Shown here piece by piece: positions 29,710-39,608 of a DNA stretch of 64,000 nucleotides (position 1 is its first letter; every line of letters begins with the position of its first letter). The stretch comes from Photorhabdus sp. CRCIA-P01 (GTDB taxonomy: Bacteria > Pseudomonadota > Gammaproteobacteria > Enterobacterales > Enterobacteriaceae), in contig NZ_NMQR01000002.1 of the NCBI RefSeq assembly GCF_003545805.1, forward strand, positions 124,304-188,303. The letters run 5' to 3'. The translations under genes were made by a program, and so were the position numbers. A model generated the notes under the pieces. The model saw only the letters and a program-made list of their open reading frames with translations, was not told the DNA's origin and did not search any database.

Positions 29710-30915
29710 TTATTGTCTCCCCACTCTGATAGTATCGTTACGCAGATTATCTGTCCGGTTTGAACTTAAGGGTGCTGTCGGACGAGTAACGCGCGGGCTG
29801 GAAACCGTTGTATTACCAAGCTGACTTTCCACGGCCGTTTTACCACTGGCTGCATCGCTACGGAACATTTGCTCTAATGGCAGAACCATCAGATTATTAC
29901 TGTTCTCATTAGCAATAACTTTACGGGTATTACTCAGTACTTTTTCCATAGTTTCAATATACAGACGTTCACGGGTAATTTCCGGTGCTGCTTTATATTC
30001 AGGCAACATCTTGGCAAAACTCGCCACTTCACCCTGCGCTTCCAGTACCACACGCGCTTTATAAGCCTTAGCATCTTCGATTAATCGTTGAGCCTGACCG
30101 TTTGCACGAGGCTGAACTTCATTAGCGTAAGCTTCCGCCTCACGAATGTACTGCTGCTCATTTTCACGGGCAGCAATCGCATCATCAAATGAAGCTTTTA
30201 CTTCTTCCGGTGGACGGGCAGTCTGGAAGTTGACATCCAGCAGCGTAATACCCATTTTGTATGGACGAATCGTTTCTTCCAGTACCCGCTGGGTATCACT
30301 ACGTACAATGGTACGACCTTCAGTCAAAATTTTATCCATAGTGTATTTGCCGATAACACCACGAACTGCGCTGTCTGTTGCCTGACGCAGGCTGTTATCA
30401 GGGCTTGTTACGCTATACAGGTAAGCAGCTGGATTAGTCACACGGTACTGAACGTTCATTTCCACGCGAACAACGTTTTCATCGGAAGTCAACATCACAC
30501 CGGATGCCGCCAGTTCACGAACAGATTCCACGTTGACCGGAACAACTTCATCAATGAACGTTGGTTTCCAGTTCAAACCTGGCTGCACAATATGGCTCAA
30601 TTTACCCAAACGGGTAACAACACCACGTTCTGTTTCTTTAATCGTATAGAAACCACTGGCGGCCCAGATCACGACGACCGCGACAACAGCAAGGCTAACA
30701 ATCCGCCCGCCAAATTTTGCCCCCTGATCAGAGCCATTACTGCCCTTGTTCCCACCGAAACCCCCGAGTTTACTGCTCAGCTTACGGAACAGATCGTCGA
30801 GATCAGATGCCCCACGGTTTCGACCACTTTTGTTCCCGCCGGAATTGCCGCTTTTATTGCTGCTTCCCCACGGGTCGCGGTCTTGTCCGTTGTTCCCGGG
30901 CTGATTCCACGCCAT
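29710..30915 (-). CDS. hflK: HflK, subunit of the HflKC membrane complex
   Basis: 401 residues: a Gly/Asn/Ser-rich cytoplasmic N-terminus (1-70), one transmembrane helix (~77-93, IVSLAVVAVVVIWAASGF), an SPFH domain and a C-terminal coiled coil. It partners HflC around FtsH. Slightly shorter than E. coli HflK (419). Coupled to hflC by a 2-bp gap. Confidence 0.97.
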   Translation of the reverse strand: MAWNQPGNNGQDRDPWGSSNKSGNSGGNKSGRNRGASDLDDLFRKLSSKLGGFGGNKGSNGSDQGAKFGGRIVSLAVVAVVVIWAASGFYTIKETERGVVTRLGKLSHIVQPGLNWKPTFIDEVVPVNVESVRELAASGVMLTSDENVVRVEMNVQYRVTNPAAYLYSVTSPDNSLRQATDSAVRGVIGKYTMDKILTEGRTIVRSDTQRVLEETIRPYKMGITLLDVNFQTARPPEEVKASFDDAIAARENEQQYIREAEAYANEVQPRANGQAQRLIEDAKAYKARVVLEAQGEVASFAKMLPEYKAAPEITRERLYIETMEKVLSNTRKVIANENSNNLMVLPLEQMFRSDAASGKTAVESQLGNTTVSSPRVTRPTAPLSSNRTDNLRNDTIRVGRQ

Positions 30916-31020
30916 GTTTTAGCTCCATTCTTTTATGATTGGTTTTTCAGGCCAAGAGCCGCTTATAAACAAGCCGACTCTCAATCACATAAGTTTTCTG
31001 ATATTCACCTAACAGGCACA

Positions 31021-32301
31021 TCAGACAACATAATCAAACAAATCTTGTTCTTGTTTGCATAGACGGCGCCAGTCAACAATCGGCATTCTCACTTCGATAC
31101 CAACTTTACCGTCCTCTTCTATCCACTCTTTCTCTATTGCTTGCAATTGATAGAAGCGGCTGCGTAAACGGCCTGCTTCAGGCGGTAAACGCAATTCGTA
31201 GTGCGCAATTTCACCTGAAAGACGCTCCGTTAACGCTTGTAACAATAACGGGATACCTTCACCGGTTTGCGCAGACAACCAAACTCTAACCGGTAAGTTA
31301 TCTTCGTTGCGATCAATACGCGGCGTGAAGCTGTCCAGCATATCAATCTTATTCATCACCAACAGCACCGGAATTTGATGCGCTTCAATTTCTTCCAGTA
31401 CGCTGTCAACAGCAGCAATATTTTCGTCGATGCGGCTATCCGCAGCATCAACAATATGCAGCAACAATGTTGCTTGCCGGGTTTCTTGCAATGTCGCTTT
31501 AAATGCCGCCACCAGATCATGAGGCAGATGACGGATAAAACCAACCGTATCAGCCAGTACCACCGTACCAACATCATTAACTGCAATCCGTCGCAACGTT
31601 GGGTCCAGCGTAGCAAACAATTGATCAGCCGCATAAACCTCAGCAGCCGTCATACGGTTAAACAAACTCGATTTACCGGCGTTGGTATATCCCACCAATG
31701 AAACCGTCGGTATATCCGCTTTATTTCGCGCTTGACGCCCCTGTTCACGCTGTTTCTCAACCCGGCTCAGACGACTCAGGATCTGACGGATTTTATCCCG
31801 TAATAAACGCCGGTCCGTCTCAAGCTGCGTTTCCCCCGGCCCTCTCAAACCAATCCCACCTTTCTGACGTTCAAGGTGAGTCCATCCCCGGACAAGACGG
31901 GTAGAAAGATGACGTAACTGCGCCAACTCTACCTGTAACTTCCCTTCGTGAGTCCGCGCCCGTTGGGCAAAAATATCCAGAATCACGCCGGTGCGGTCGA
32001 TAACTCGACACTGACAGAGCCGCTCAAGATTGCGTTCCTGTGCAGGACTGAGTGCATGATTAAACAACACAACATCAGCACCACTAGCCTGTACCGCCTC
32101 AGCAATCTCTTCCGCCTTACCTTCTCCAACAAAATATTTCGGATGAGGGGCTTTCCTGCTCCCCGTGACAATTTGCACAGGAATTACACCAGCAGAAGTT
32201 ACCAGTGATTCAAACTCACTGAGATTATCTGTGTCTTTATCCTGCGAGAAAAAAACATGCACCACAACGGCTTGTTCGCCGCCTTCATAACGTTCAAACA
32301 A
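31021..32301 (-). CDS. hflX: HflX, ribosome-associated GTPase
   Basis: 426 residues. The N-terminal HflX domain has [16 protein letters not shown] and a basic helical linker, followed by a GTPase domain with G1 GYTNAGKSS (~204), G3 DTVGF and G4 NKID. HflX splits stalled 70S ribosomes under heat stress. It is downstream of hfq, but a strong terminator lies between the two genes. Confidence 0.97.
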   Translation of the reverse strand: MFERYEGGEQAVVVHVFFSQDKDTDNLSEFESLVTSAGVIPVQIVTGSRKAPHPKYFVGEGKAEEIAEAVQASGADVVLFNHALSPAQERNLERLCQCRVIDRTGVILDIFAQRARTHEGKLQVELAQLRHLSTRLVRGWTHLERQKGGIGLRGPGETQLETDRRLLRDKIRQILSRLSRVEKQREQGRQARNKADIPTVSLVGYTNAGKSSLFNRMTAAEVYAADQLFATLDPTLRRIAVNDVGTVVLADTVGFIRHLPHDLVAAFKATLQETRQATLLLHIVDAADSRIDENIAAVDSVLEEIEAHQIPVLLVMNKIDMLDSFTPRIDRNEDNLPVRVWLSAQTGEGIPLLLQALTERLSGEIAHYELRLPPEAGRLRSRFYQLQAIEKEWIEEDGKVGIEVRMPIVDWRRLCKQEQDLFDYVV

Positions 32302-32340
32302 AGGTGCGACCTCTCAGGCTGAGTAAAAAACTACAGGAAA

Positions 32341-32373
32341 AAACATAGGTAAAACCCCCTACCTATGTTTTTC
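32341..32373 (-). terminator. Strong Rho-independent terminator of hfq
   Basis: A perfect 12-bp stem, AAAACATAGGTA (32341-32352) with TACCTATGTTTT (32361-32372), loop AAACCCCC. On the minus strand the stem is followed by T residues. It lies 25 bp after the hfq stop and before hflX, so most hfq transcripts should end here. Confidence 0.88.
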
Positions 32374-32397
32374 TTCATTCTATTACTGCTCTCAAAC

Positions 32398-32706
32398 TTA
32401 TTCAGTGCCATCACTTTCCTGTTGTGCTGCCGGAGCAGAAACGCCACCAGAATGATAATTACCTACGCTCGCCCCTACACTCGTATTGCTACTGTGATGA
32501 GAAACTGGGCGGGAAGGTACAACAGTAGAGATGGCATGTTTATAAACCATCTGGCTAACCGTATTTTTCAGTAAAATGACAAACTGGTCAAAAGATTCAA
32601 TCTGACCCTGCAATTTGATGCCGTTGACCAAATAAATAGAAACCGGGACCCTTTCACGCCGCAATGCGTTCAGGAACGGATCTTGCAAAGATTGCCCCTT
32701 AGCCAT
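32398..32706 (-). CDS. hfq: Hfq, RNA chaperone
   Basis: 102 residues, the same length as E. coli Hfq. Sm1 (about residues 7-45: [20 protein letters not shown] and [17 protein letters not shown]) and Sm2 with the YKHAIST motif are intact; the C-terminal tail is disordered, ending QQESDGTE. Hfq hexamers pair small RNAs with mRNAs. It sits between miaA and hflX as usual. Confidence 0.98.
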   Translation of the reverse strand: MAKGQSLQDPFLNALRRERVPVSIYLVNGIKLQGQIESFDQFVILLKNTVSQMVYKHAISTVVPSRPVSHHSSNTSVGASVGNYHSGGVSAPAAQQESDGTE

Positions 32707-32816
32707 TCTATATTTTCCTTATTTTGTTGTTTTTAACTAAGAACCTAAAGGTTCGAAAAAATGAACTACTCAAAAATTGCGCTTTGGTACTCATCAATTG
32801 TACACAATCAATAAAC

Positions 32817-33758
32817 CTATGCACTAACAACCTGCATAACTGTGCTTAAAGCTTGCCCTGGTTGAGAACTATCCAACCAATGAACCGGCTTCCAACCTCT
32901 GAGCCAAGTTATCTGACGCTTTGCCAACTGGCGCGTCGCACAAATACCGCGATAAATCATTTCATCGTAGTCAATTTCGCCAGAAAGATAAGACCACATC
33001 TGACGATAACCAACACAACGAATAGAAGGTAAATCCACATGCAAATCATGACGAGCATAAAGTGCTTTAACTTCCTCTTCAAACCCTGATTCAAGCATTT
33101 GATGAAAACGCGCTTCAATGCGTTGATGAAGGAGCTCACGTTTTGCCGGTGCAATAGCAAATTGATGAACACGATAAGGCAGCGATTCTCCTGACAATTT
33201 AGTCAGTTCAGTGAGAGTTTTACCTGAAATAAGAAAAATTTCCAGTGCCCGAGAAAGTCTCTGTGGATCATTAGGATGAATTCTTAACGCCGCCACAGGA
33301 TCAATCTTCTGTAGTTGCTGATGCAATGCATCCCATCCTTGCTCTGCCGCCTGTTGTTCTATTTGTGCCCGAATAACCGGATTAGCAGAAGGTAAAGGCG
33401 ACAAACCTTCAAGTAACGCCTTGAAATAGAGCATCGTTCCCCCCACCAGCAGAGGAATACGGCCAGAAGCGGTAATTTCCGCCATTTCCTTCAATGCATC
33501 GTGACAAAAATCAGCAGCAGAATAAGGTTGAGAAGGGTCCAGAATATTGATTAAACGATGAGGTGCCAACGCTTGCTCTTCGGTTGTTGGTTTGGCGGTA
33601 CCAATATCCATTCCACGATAAATTAGCGCAGAATCAACACTGATCAGTTCCACAGGAAGATGCTGGCGTAAAGCGATAGATAAAGCTGTTTTGCCTGAGG
33701 CCGTCGGACCCATAACAAAAATTGCCGTTGGTAGATATTGAGTTTTCTGATCACTCAT
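32817..33758 (-). CDS. miaA: MiaA, tRNA dimethylallyltransferase
   Basis: 313 residues from the ATG at 33758 ([24 protein letters not shown]). The longer in-frame start at 33791 is not conserved. The P-loop GPTASGKT, the [17 protein letters not shown] segment and the [13 protein letters not shown] motif are present. It adds a dimethylallyl group to A37 of tRNAs reading UNN codons. It overlaps the end of mutL by 8 bp. Confidence 0.97.
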   Translation of the reverse strand: MSDQKTQYLPTAIFVMGPTASGKTALSIALRQHLPVELISVDSALIYRGMDIGTAKPTTEEQALAPHRLINILDPSQPYSAADFCHDALKEMAEITASGRIPLLVGGTMLYFKALLEGLSPLPSANPVIRAQIEQQAAEQGWDALHQQLQKIDPVAALRIHPNDPQRLSRALEIFLISGKTLTELTKLSGESLPYRVHQFAIAPAKRELLHQRIEARFHQMLESGFEEEVKALYARHDLHVDLPSIRCVGYRQMWSYLSGEIDYDEMIYRGICATRQLAKRQITWLRGWKPVHWLDSSQPGQALSTVMQVVSA

Positions 33759-35652
33759 GAGTAAGAGATGCCACCACTGCTTGTAAATCAATTAATTGTA
33801 ATAACCCATCTGGTGGAGATTTTACCAGTTGTGGGCAAAGACGCTCAACATCAGCTAATAACTGTACCGCCTGAGCAACGTTCCACGTCTCATGCTCACT
33901 GCCGATATGACGAGCAAGCCAAGTTACAACCTGTTCTGCCGATATTGATGACTGTTGGGCCAAATAACCTAGCAACCCAGGAATTAATTTAGGCAGATTT
34001 TGTTGACGTAATGGTAACGATACCGCACATAGTGTCGCTTTTCCATGAGATACAGATGCGTCAATACCAAAAGAGCCCAATAAGTCACTATAACGATTTA
34101 AAGCATCAGCTTCCTCTTTACTAAGAGCTAGTTTCAGCGGTATCAATAATGGCTGTGATTTCAGCCCTTGCTCTGTTGGTGCTAACTGTGCTTGTCTTAA
34201 CCAACGTTCAGCTACCGGCAAAGATAACAACCCAATTCCCAATGGAGATTCAATCAGAGCGTAGCATGGCGGATATATGCTCAGTACTTTACCAAAACTA
34301 TGACTGTTATTTTTAACCTGAACAGGAACAGGTGTCACTTTTGCTGCCATAACAGGAGCGATTCTTGCCGGGAACAGCTCTCTTTTCTCTTCGGGTTCCG
34401 GTACAGATTGCATCAGCTTCTGATACAACTCACCCTGAGGTTTTTGATAATTGTCCCCATGATACTGACGGTTTTCACCACCGCGGGAAAAACCTGTGCT
34501 ACTTTTGCCTGACAAAACCTCTTTTGGTGATGAAGTTGCCGCAGATGCGGCATTATTTTGCCGGGAAAAATGATTTTCTCCTGCTGATGGGCGATTTTCC
34601 GGCTCCCAGACCGGCGCAGGTTCACAACATGCTATATCCAGCTCAACACCGCTTCCGCGCTGTTTTAATACGGCGGTTACCCCCTGATAAATAAAATCAT
34701 GTACCAAACGGGCTTGATGGAAGCGAACTTCATGCTTCGCAGGATGCACATTCACATCCACTTGATGTGGATCAACCTCCAGATATAAAACATAAGCAGG
34801 CTGTTGCTCTCCTCGGAGCAAATCTTGATAAGCCTGACGGATAGCATGATTAATTAAGCGATCACGCATCATACGTCCGTTAACATAGCAATATTGAATA
34901 TCTCCACTCGCCGTCGCATTCATCGGATCCGCAACCCATCCCTTGATGGATAAATCTCCATGCTGCCAGGAAAGAGCAAGCGCCTGCTGCATAAAAGTGG
35001 TACCACAAATGGAAGCCAAACGTCGTTCATACTGTGATTCTTCTTTTGCCGGCCGGTACTGACGAACCAACTTGCCGTTATGATGCAAATTGATTGATAC
35101 ATCCAGACGCGCCAGCGCAATACGTCTGACAACTTCATCAATATGACCAAATTCCGTTTTTTCTGTTCGCAGAAATTTACGCCGCGCGGGCGTGTTATAA
35201 AACAGATCTAACACTTCAACAGTACTGCCTACCGGATGGGCAGCCGGTTTCACTGTGACTTCCATATCCCGTCCTTCCGCGTAGGCTTGCCAAGCTTCAT
35301 GCTGTTCTTCAGTACGAGAAGTCAATGTCAGACGCGAAACTGAGCTGATACTAGCTAGCGCCTCCCCACGGAATCCCATACTGATAATGGCTTCCAAATC
35401 ATCAAGGGTAGCAATCTTACTGGTAGCATGACGAGCCAACGCTAGCGCAAGATCCTGATGGTTAATGCCACAGCCATTATCACGGATACGAATAAGTTTT
35501 ACTCCACCGCGCTCAATTTCAATATCAATACGGCTAGCGCCAGCATCAAGGCTATTCTCCATCAACTCTTTTACTACTGATGCAGGGCGTTCTACGACTT
35601 CGCCAGCCGCAATTTGGTTTGCTAATTGAGGAGGTAGGATCTTAATAGCCAT
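33751..35652 (-). CDS. mutL: MutL, DNA mismatch repair protein
   Basis: 633 residues from the second ATG (35652, [20 protein letters not shown]), matching E. coli; a start two codons earlier is possible. GHKL ATPase motifs: ENSLDAG, RDNGCGI and GFRGEAL. A variable linker (~340-445) precedes the dimerisation domain. MutL couples MutS mismatch recognition to MutH and UvrD. Order amiB-mutL-miaA-hfq is conserved, with a 9-bp gap to amiB. Confidence 0.98.
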   Translation of the reverse strand: MAIKILPPQLANQIAAGEVVERPASVVKELMENSLDAGASRIDIEIERGGVKLIRIRDNGCGINHQDLALALARHATSKIATLDDLEAIISMGFRGEALASISSVSRLTLTSRTEEQHEAWQAYAEGRDMEVTVKPAAHPVGSTVEVLDLFYNTPARRKFLRTEKTEFGHIDEVVRRIALARLDVSINLHHNGKLVRQYRPAKEESQYERRLASICGTTFMQQALALSWQHGDLSIKGWVADPMNATASGDIQYCYVNGRMMRDRLINHAIRQAYQDLLRGEQQPAYVLYLEVDPHQVDVNVHPAKHEVRFHQARLVHDFIYQGVTAVLKQRGSGVELDIACCEPAPVWEPENRPSAGENHFSRQNNAASAATSSPKEVLSGKSSTGFSRGGENRQYHGDNYQKPQGELYQKLMQSVPEPEEKRELFPARIAPVMAAKVTPVPVQVKNNSHSFGKVLSIYPPCYALIESPLGIGLLSLPVAERWLRQAQLAPTEQGLKSQPLLIPLKLALSKEEADALNRYSDLLGSFGIDASVSHGKATLCAVSLPLRQQNLPKLIPGLLGYLAQQSSISAEQVVTWLARHIGSEHETWNVAQAVQLLADVERLCPQLVKSPPDGLLQLIDLQAVVASLTHE

Positions 35653-35661
35653 ATTCAACCT

Positions 35662-36945
35662 TTACTTCTTGGCTGTTTTAGGTGCAGCCTGTAATGGATT
35701 CGCTAGAAAATAGTTACGCAATCCCCGATGGATAGCACTTGCCAGCTTATCCTGAAAATCATTGGAACCAAGTAATGCTTCTTCAGCTGAGTTACTGATA
35801 AATCCTGTCTCCACCAAAATTGAAGGGATATCCGGTGAGCGTAACACACCTAAGCTGGCATGCTCTGGTGAGCGTTTATGTAGTAAACCAACTTTGCGCA
35901 ACTCACTTAAAACCTGTACTGCAACGTTATAGCCCACCCGCTGGGAGTGGCCGAATTGCAGATCCAACACCGCCTGGCTTAGATAAGGATCCGCACCATT
36001 TGCCAAAGCATTACCCGCACCACCCAGTAACTCAGACTGTTTCTCATGCTGCTCAAGCCAATTACCCAATTCACTATTTGCACGCTTGTTTGACAGCACC
36101 CAGACAGAAGCACCACGCGCACTGCGATTAGGAGCGGCATCCGCATGAATAGAAATCAGCATATTTGCGCTATGTTTACGCGCAACCTCAGAACGACCAG
36201 CAACAGAAATAAAATAGTCTCCGTTACGGGTTAGAACAGGTTTGAACATAGGGTCATTGCGTAACAATGCTTCAAGTTTGCGCGCTACACTGATAGTCAC
36301 ATTCTTCTCTTTCAATCCACGTTGCCCAATCGCACCGGGATCTTGACCACCATGTCCTGCATCAATAGCGACAACTACCCGCTGACCGCCCTTAGAAGTT
36401 GCTTGCAAAGCAGCCTGTTTTGTCGTCTGCAATTTGCTGTTAGTAAGTGATAGCTTACTTGTAGCGGCTTGTGAACTCTCTCTAAAAACAGACTTGCCAG
36501 TAGATACCCCAGAAGCCCGTAGGGTGAAAATAACCCCATATTCACTACCCGACTGCTGCACTATAGAGTTGACTTTAACTTTATTATTTAGTTCAAATAC
36601 AATGCGTTTTTTTTGTCGATCAGGCGCCTGGCTGGAACGGATTTTCCTCACTAAATCCTGCCCCGGTAGATTCATGGGTAAGCCAATAATTTTTTCTGGC
36701 TGATGGATATCTACCACTAAACGCTCTGGCGAATGCAATGGGAAAAAACTGTAATTAGGGCGACCACCTGAAAAAACCATCGTCACTTTAGATTCATTTA
36801 TGCTGTTACTGACGTGAATATTGGATAAAGTCGCCGCAGTTGCGGTTGTTACCACTAAACTGCTCATCATAATAAACAACCAGCACATTATCATAAAACT
36901 GATTTGCCATTTCTTTATCATTTTTGCGACTAAAAGACGCGTCAT
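35662..36945 (-). CDS. amiB: AmiB, N-acetylmuramoyl-L-alanine amidase
   Basis: 427 residues. A signal sequence with a long basic n-region (cleavage near TATA-ATLSN, ~residue 38) is followed by an AMIN domain (~40-140) and an Amidase_3 zinc domain (~190-415) with AIDAGHGGQDPGAIG, a later Glu in LKEKNVT, SIHADA and the C-terminal VETGFISN. It splits daughter-cell peptidoglycan after activation by EnvC. AAGGGAT lies upstream of the ATG at 36945; an internal ATG at 36921 has no ribosome site. Confidence 0.95.
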   Translation of the reverse strand: MTRLLVAKMIKKWQISFMIMCWLFIMMSSLVVTTATAATLSNIHVSNSINESKVTMVFSGGRPNYSFFPLHSPERLVVDIHQPEKIIGLPMNLPGQDLVRKIRSSQAPDRQKKRIVFELNNKVKVNSIVQQSGSEYGVIFTLRASGVSTGKSVFRESSQAATSKLSLTNSKLQTTKQAALQATSKGGQRVVVAIDAGHGGQDPGAIGQRGLKEKNVTISVARKLEALLRNDPMFKPVLTRNGDYFISVAGRSEVARKHSANMLISIHADAAPNRSARGASVWVLSNKRANSELGNWLEQHEKQSELLGGAGNALANGADPYLSQAVLDLQFGHSQRVGYNVAVQVLSELRKVGLLHKRSPEHASLGVLRSPDIPSILVETGFISNSAEEALLGSNDFQDKLASAIHRGLRNYFLANPLQAAPKTAKK

Positions 36946-36959
36946 GGTCGGGTGATCCC

Positions 36960-37424
36960 TTATAAATATTTCAAATTATCCAACAGGCTCTCACCATATT
37001 TAGACAAAGCAATAAAATGTGCCTGTCTCCCTTCGGATTGGTAACTCAAATGTAATTCAATATCTGCATCCGGTAATACACCCTCTCCTTGCTGAGGCCA
37101 TTCCACCAGACAAATAGCATCTTGATGGAAATAATCACGTATTCCCATAAATTCCAGCTCTTCCGGATCTGCCAATCGGTAAAGATCAAAATGGTAAACC
37201 GATCTTGGTGTTAAAGCATAAGGCTCAACCAAAGTATAAGTTGGGCTTTTCACATGCCCTTTATGACCTAAGGATTGCAAGAAACCACGGCTGAATGTCG
37301 TCTTACCCGCACCTAAATCACCATATAAATAAATTACACTGCCATGATTACAGGCAGCAGCAACCGCGCTTCCGAGGGAAACCGTCGCTTCTTCATCTTG
37401 AAGTGATAAAACAAGTTCTTTCAT
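36960..37424 (-). CDS. tsaE: TsaE, tRNA threonylcarbamoyladenosine biosynthesis ATPase
   Basis: 154 residues with Walker [14 protein letters not shown] (~36-48), [10 protein letters not shown] and [15 protein letters not shown] motifs, and EWPQQGEG. TsaE works with TsaB and TsaD in making t6A37 on ANN-decoding tRNAs. It is 14 bp upstream of amiB. In E. coli nnr (yjeF) comes before tsaE; here tsaE is first and directly faces queG. Confidence 0.96.
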   Translation of the reverse strand: MKELVLSLQDEEATVSLGSAVAAACNHGSVIYLYGDLGAGKTTFSRGFLQSLGHKGHVKSPTYTLVEPYALTPRSVYHFDLYRLADPEELEFMGIRDYFHQDAICLVEWPQQGEGVLPDADIELHLSYQSEGRQAHFIALSKYGESLLDNLKYL

Positions 37425-37561
37425 CGAATAATATCTGCTGTTTTATTAATTCGTCAGCTAAAACGATAACCCTAACACACTTCTATTATCTATTATCAAC
37501 ATTTAACATCTTCTGCTCAGTCTCATTATCAAACCCACTATTTTCGGGCTGAAACAAATTA

Positions 37562-37570
37562 TGCTACACT
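37562..37570 (+). promoter_or_regulatory. Extended -10 promoter element of queG
   Basis: TGC-TACACT (extended -10) lies 33 bp upstream of the queG ATG at 37603. It covers the in-frame ATG at 37561, which argues against that upstream start. No strong -35 is seen, as expected for an extended -10. Confidence 0.55.
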
Positions 37571-37602
37571 GCAACGCCTTGCAGTATAAACCGATTTCCG
37601 CC

Positions 37603-38760
37603 ATGACAACGCCTCTCGATCTTAATCTTCTGGTCACCAACATCAAACAATGGGGTCTCTCTCTTGGTTTTCAACAAGTTGGCATTTGTGATACTGATTT
37701 ATCAGTAGAAGAGCCAAAACTTCAGGAATGGCTGGATAAACAGTATCACGGGGAGATGGCATGGATGAAACGCCACGGCATGATGCGTGCTCGCCCGGAT
37801 GAACTTTTCCCAGGGACATTGAGAGTTATTAGTGTAAGAATGAATTACCTCCCTGCTAAAGCTTCTTTTGCTAGCACGCTAAACGACGCTGAACTCGGTT
37901 ATATCAGCCGTTATGCCCTGGGAAGAGATTATCACAAACTGCTGCGCCAACGTCTTAAGAAACTCGGGGAGCAAATCCAAAATTATTGCCATGACTTCGA
38001 ATATCAGGGAGTCCTTAATTTTCGACCTTTTGTTGATTCAGCACCCATAATGGAACGTCCACTCGCCTCTAAGGCCGGATTAGGCTGGGTCGGTAAACAC
38101 TCACTTATCCTTAATAGAGAAGCTGGTTCATGGTTTTTCCTCGGTGAGTTGCTGATTAACCTTCCCCTACCTATAGATCCTCCACAAGAAGAGCAATGTG
38201 GACGCTGTGTCGCCTGCATGACAACCTGCCCAACCGATGCAATTATCGCCCCTTATACCATTGATGCCCGCCGTTGTATTTCCTACCTCACAATTGAATT
38301 GGAAGGCATTATTCCTGAGGAATTTCGTCCACTGATGGGAAACCGTATTTACGGTTGTGATGATTGCCAGATTATCTGTCCTTGGAACCGCTTTTCCCAA
38401 TTGACAGATGAAGATGATTTCAGCCCCCGTGCAACATTACATACACCAAAGCTATTAGATTTATTCAATTGGAGTGAAGAAAAATTCTTACGGATAACGG
38501 AAGGTTCTGCAATTCGCCGCATCGGCTATTTACGCTGGCTACGCAATATCACTGTTGCATTAGGAAACGCACCCTATCAGTACGATATCATTCTGGCTTT
38601 GCAACAGAGATTAGGATTAAACACTATGCTAGATGAACATATTCATTGGGCTATTGAACAGCAAATCATTCGCCGCAAAACGAATACTCTTAGTGTACAA
38701 ACACCACAACAGAAACGACTTATTAGAGCGATAACCAAGGGCTTGCCCAGAGATGCTTAA
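37603..38760 (+). CDS. queG: QueG, epoxyqueuosine reductase
   Basis: 385 residues from the ATG at 37603 (MTTPLDLNLLVTNIKQWGL), the conserved start; the earlier in-frame ATG lies in the promoter. A cobalamin-binding N-terminal domain is followed by two [4Fe-4S] motifs, CGRCVACMTTCP and CDDCQIICPWN, and a HEAT-like C-terminus. It performs the last step of queuosine synthesis, reducing epoxyqueuosine in tRNA. Divergent from tsaE. Confidence 0.97.
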   Translation: MTTPLDLNLLVTNIKQWGLSLGFQQVGICDTDLSVEEPKLQEWLDKQYHGEMAWMKRHGMMRARPDELFPGTLRVISVRMNYLPAKASFASTLNDAELGYISRYALGRDYHKLLRQRLKKLGEQIQNYCHDFEYQGVLNFRPFVDSAPIMERPLASKAGLGWVGKHSLILNREAGSWFFLGELLINLPLPIDPPQEEQCGRCVACMTTCPTDAIIAPYTIDARRCISYLTIELEGIIPEEFRPLMGNRIYGCDDCQIICPWNRFSQLTDEDDFSPRATLHTPKLLDLFNWSEEKFLRITEGSAIRRIGYLRWLRNITVALGNAPYQYDIILALQQRLGLNTMLDEHIHWAIEQQIIRRKTNTLSVQTPQQKRLIRAITKGLPRDA

Positions 38761-38806
38761 TTATTAGCCATCTTTATAACGTATAAAAAGATTCAGATAA
38801 TTTTCC

Positions 38807-39045
38807 TGTGAATAAAATAAAAACCCCTTGTTGATCAATGCTCAAAAAAAGCGCAAGTGATCAATGTGATATTTCTTAACAAAGGATCATTCCGAAAAAT
38901 TATCAACAAGTTACAAAATAAATACTCATTTTGTAACATTCAAAGTCAGAAAAATTCAAACGCAGCAGCCTGTGGATAAGTCTGTGTGATAATTTTAAAG
39001 TATCGTACTTATTTGCCGGGAAACCAACTTCCGGACTGTGGATAA
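38807..39045. other. datA: datA-like locus: DnaA boxes around an IHF site
   Basis: The 350 bp after queG hold no gene but three DnaA boxes fitting TTATNCACA, all on the minus strand: 38807-38815 (TTATTCACA), 38971-38979 and 39037-39045 (both TTATCCACA). A perfect IHF consensus (TATCAA-N4-TTA, 38901-38913) lies between the first and second, overlapping a near-box TTATCAACA. In E. coli datA, which titrates DnaA and promotes DnaA-ATP hydrolysis with IHF, lies between queG and the glyVXY tRNAs. Here queG and the three tRNA-Gly genes flank the same spot. Synteny plus motif layout make this a strong candidate. Confidence 0.75.
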
Positions 39046-39121
39046 AAAATAGAAATCTGTACTACGAGGATATAACCCAAAAATCAAATCAAAGTAAGTG
39101 AGTACAACCATTGAGGAAGAA

Positions 39122-39135
39122 ACTTGGAGCGGGAA
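39122..39135 (-). repeat. tRNA-Gly 3'-end fragment, candidate attachment-site repeat
   Basis: ACTTGGAGCGGGAA at 39122-39135 is identical to 43184-43197, i.e. the last 12 bases of tRNA-Gly (with CCA) plus 2 flanking bases. Similar AGGAAG sequence precedes both. It lies on the 3' side of the tRNA gene in direct orientation, as the far end of an element integrated into a tRNA 3' end would. Confidence 0.65.
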
Positions 39136-39213
39136 GTAAATCCTTTGAATATCAGCTAATTCATTGATTCAACAGAGATTTTACCCATACCTCATTGACG
39201 AAAGGAGTGCATT

Positions 39214-39477
39214 ATGTACTACCTCAAAAAGTTTGGCAAGCAGAAGTTAAAAAAATATTTTGCAATTATAAGGATAATACTTTCTTTATCCCCCTATAAA
39301 TACCACCAGCGGAACTAAGTACAATCGGAATATAAGGCTGCCTTAAATGGCATCACAAATGCCTTTAGCGGCCAGGATGCCAAAGGTTCCTTTAGAATTA
39401 GTGGGATTCTGACCGGAGGCACTTACCCCGTTTACCCGTCCCATTACAATACGATCAGAGTCGACTATCAGTATTGA
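39214..39477 (+). pseudogene. Broken small gene of unknown family
   Basis: A good ribosome site (AAAGGAG, 39201-39207) precedes ATG 39214. The frame reads 34 codons to TAA (39316-39318), then stays open for 52 codons to TGA (39475-39477), with coding-like sequence such as YKAALNGITNAFSGQDAKG and ending TIRVDYQY. In the middle another frame looks more protein-like (VKKIFCNYKDNTFFIPL), suggesting two frameshifts. A hairpin follows. I do not recognise the family. Confidence 0.4.
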
Positions 39478-39484
39478 GCAACCC

Positions 39485-39510
39485 GACCTGAAGCCTCACG
39501 GCTTCGGGTC
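39485..39510 (+). terminator. Hairpin after the broken gene
   Basis: An 11-bp stem with one G-T pair (39485-39495 with 39500-39510) and a TCAC loop, 7 bp after the TGA of the pseudogene. No T-run, so possibly a decayed terminator. Confidence 0.45.
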
Positions 39511-39608
39511 ATCGATAGGAAAGCATAATAACAGAAGAAAATAACACCATCACTGACGATTCTTTCGCGTCTTAACCGTAATATACATAGCAGAAGGAAA
39601 GACTGAGA

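Noticed and set aside
37561-37602. Upstream in-frame start for queG
   Set aside because: This ATG lies over the extended -10 promoter, and the extension is not conserved.
38807-39045. Chromosomal replication origin (oriC)
   Set aside because: DnaA boxes are present, but no mnmG/mioC or dnaA neighbourhood and no 13-mer DNA-unwinding repeats; the position matches datA instead.
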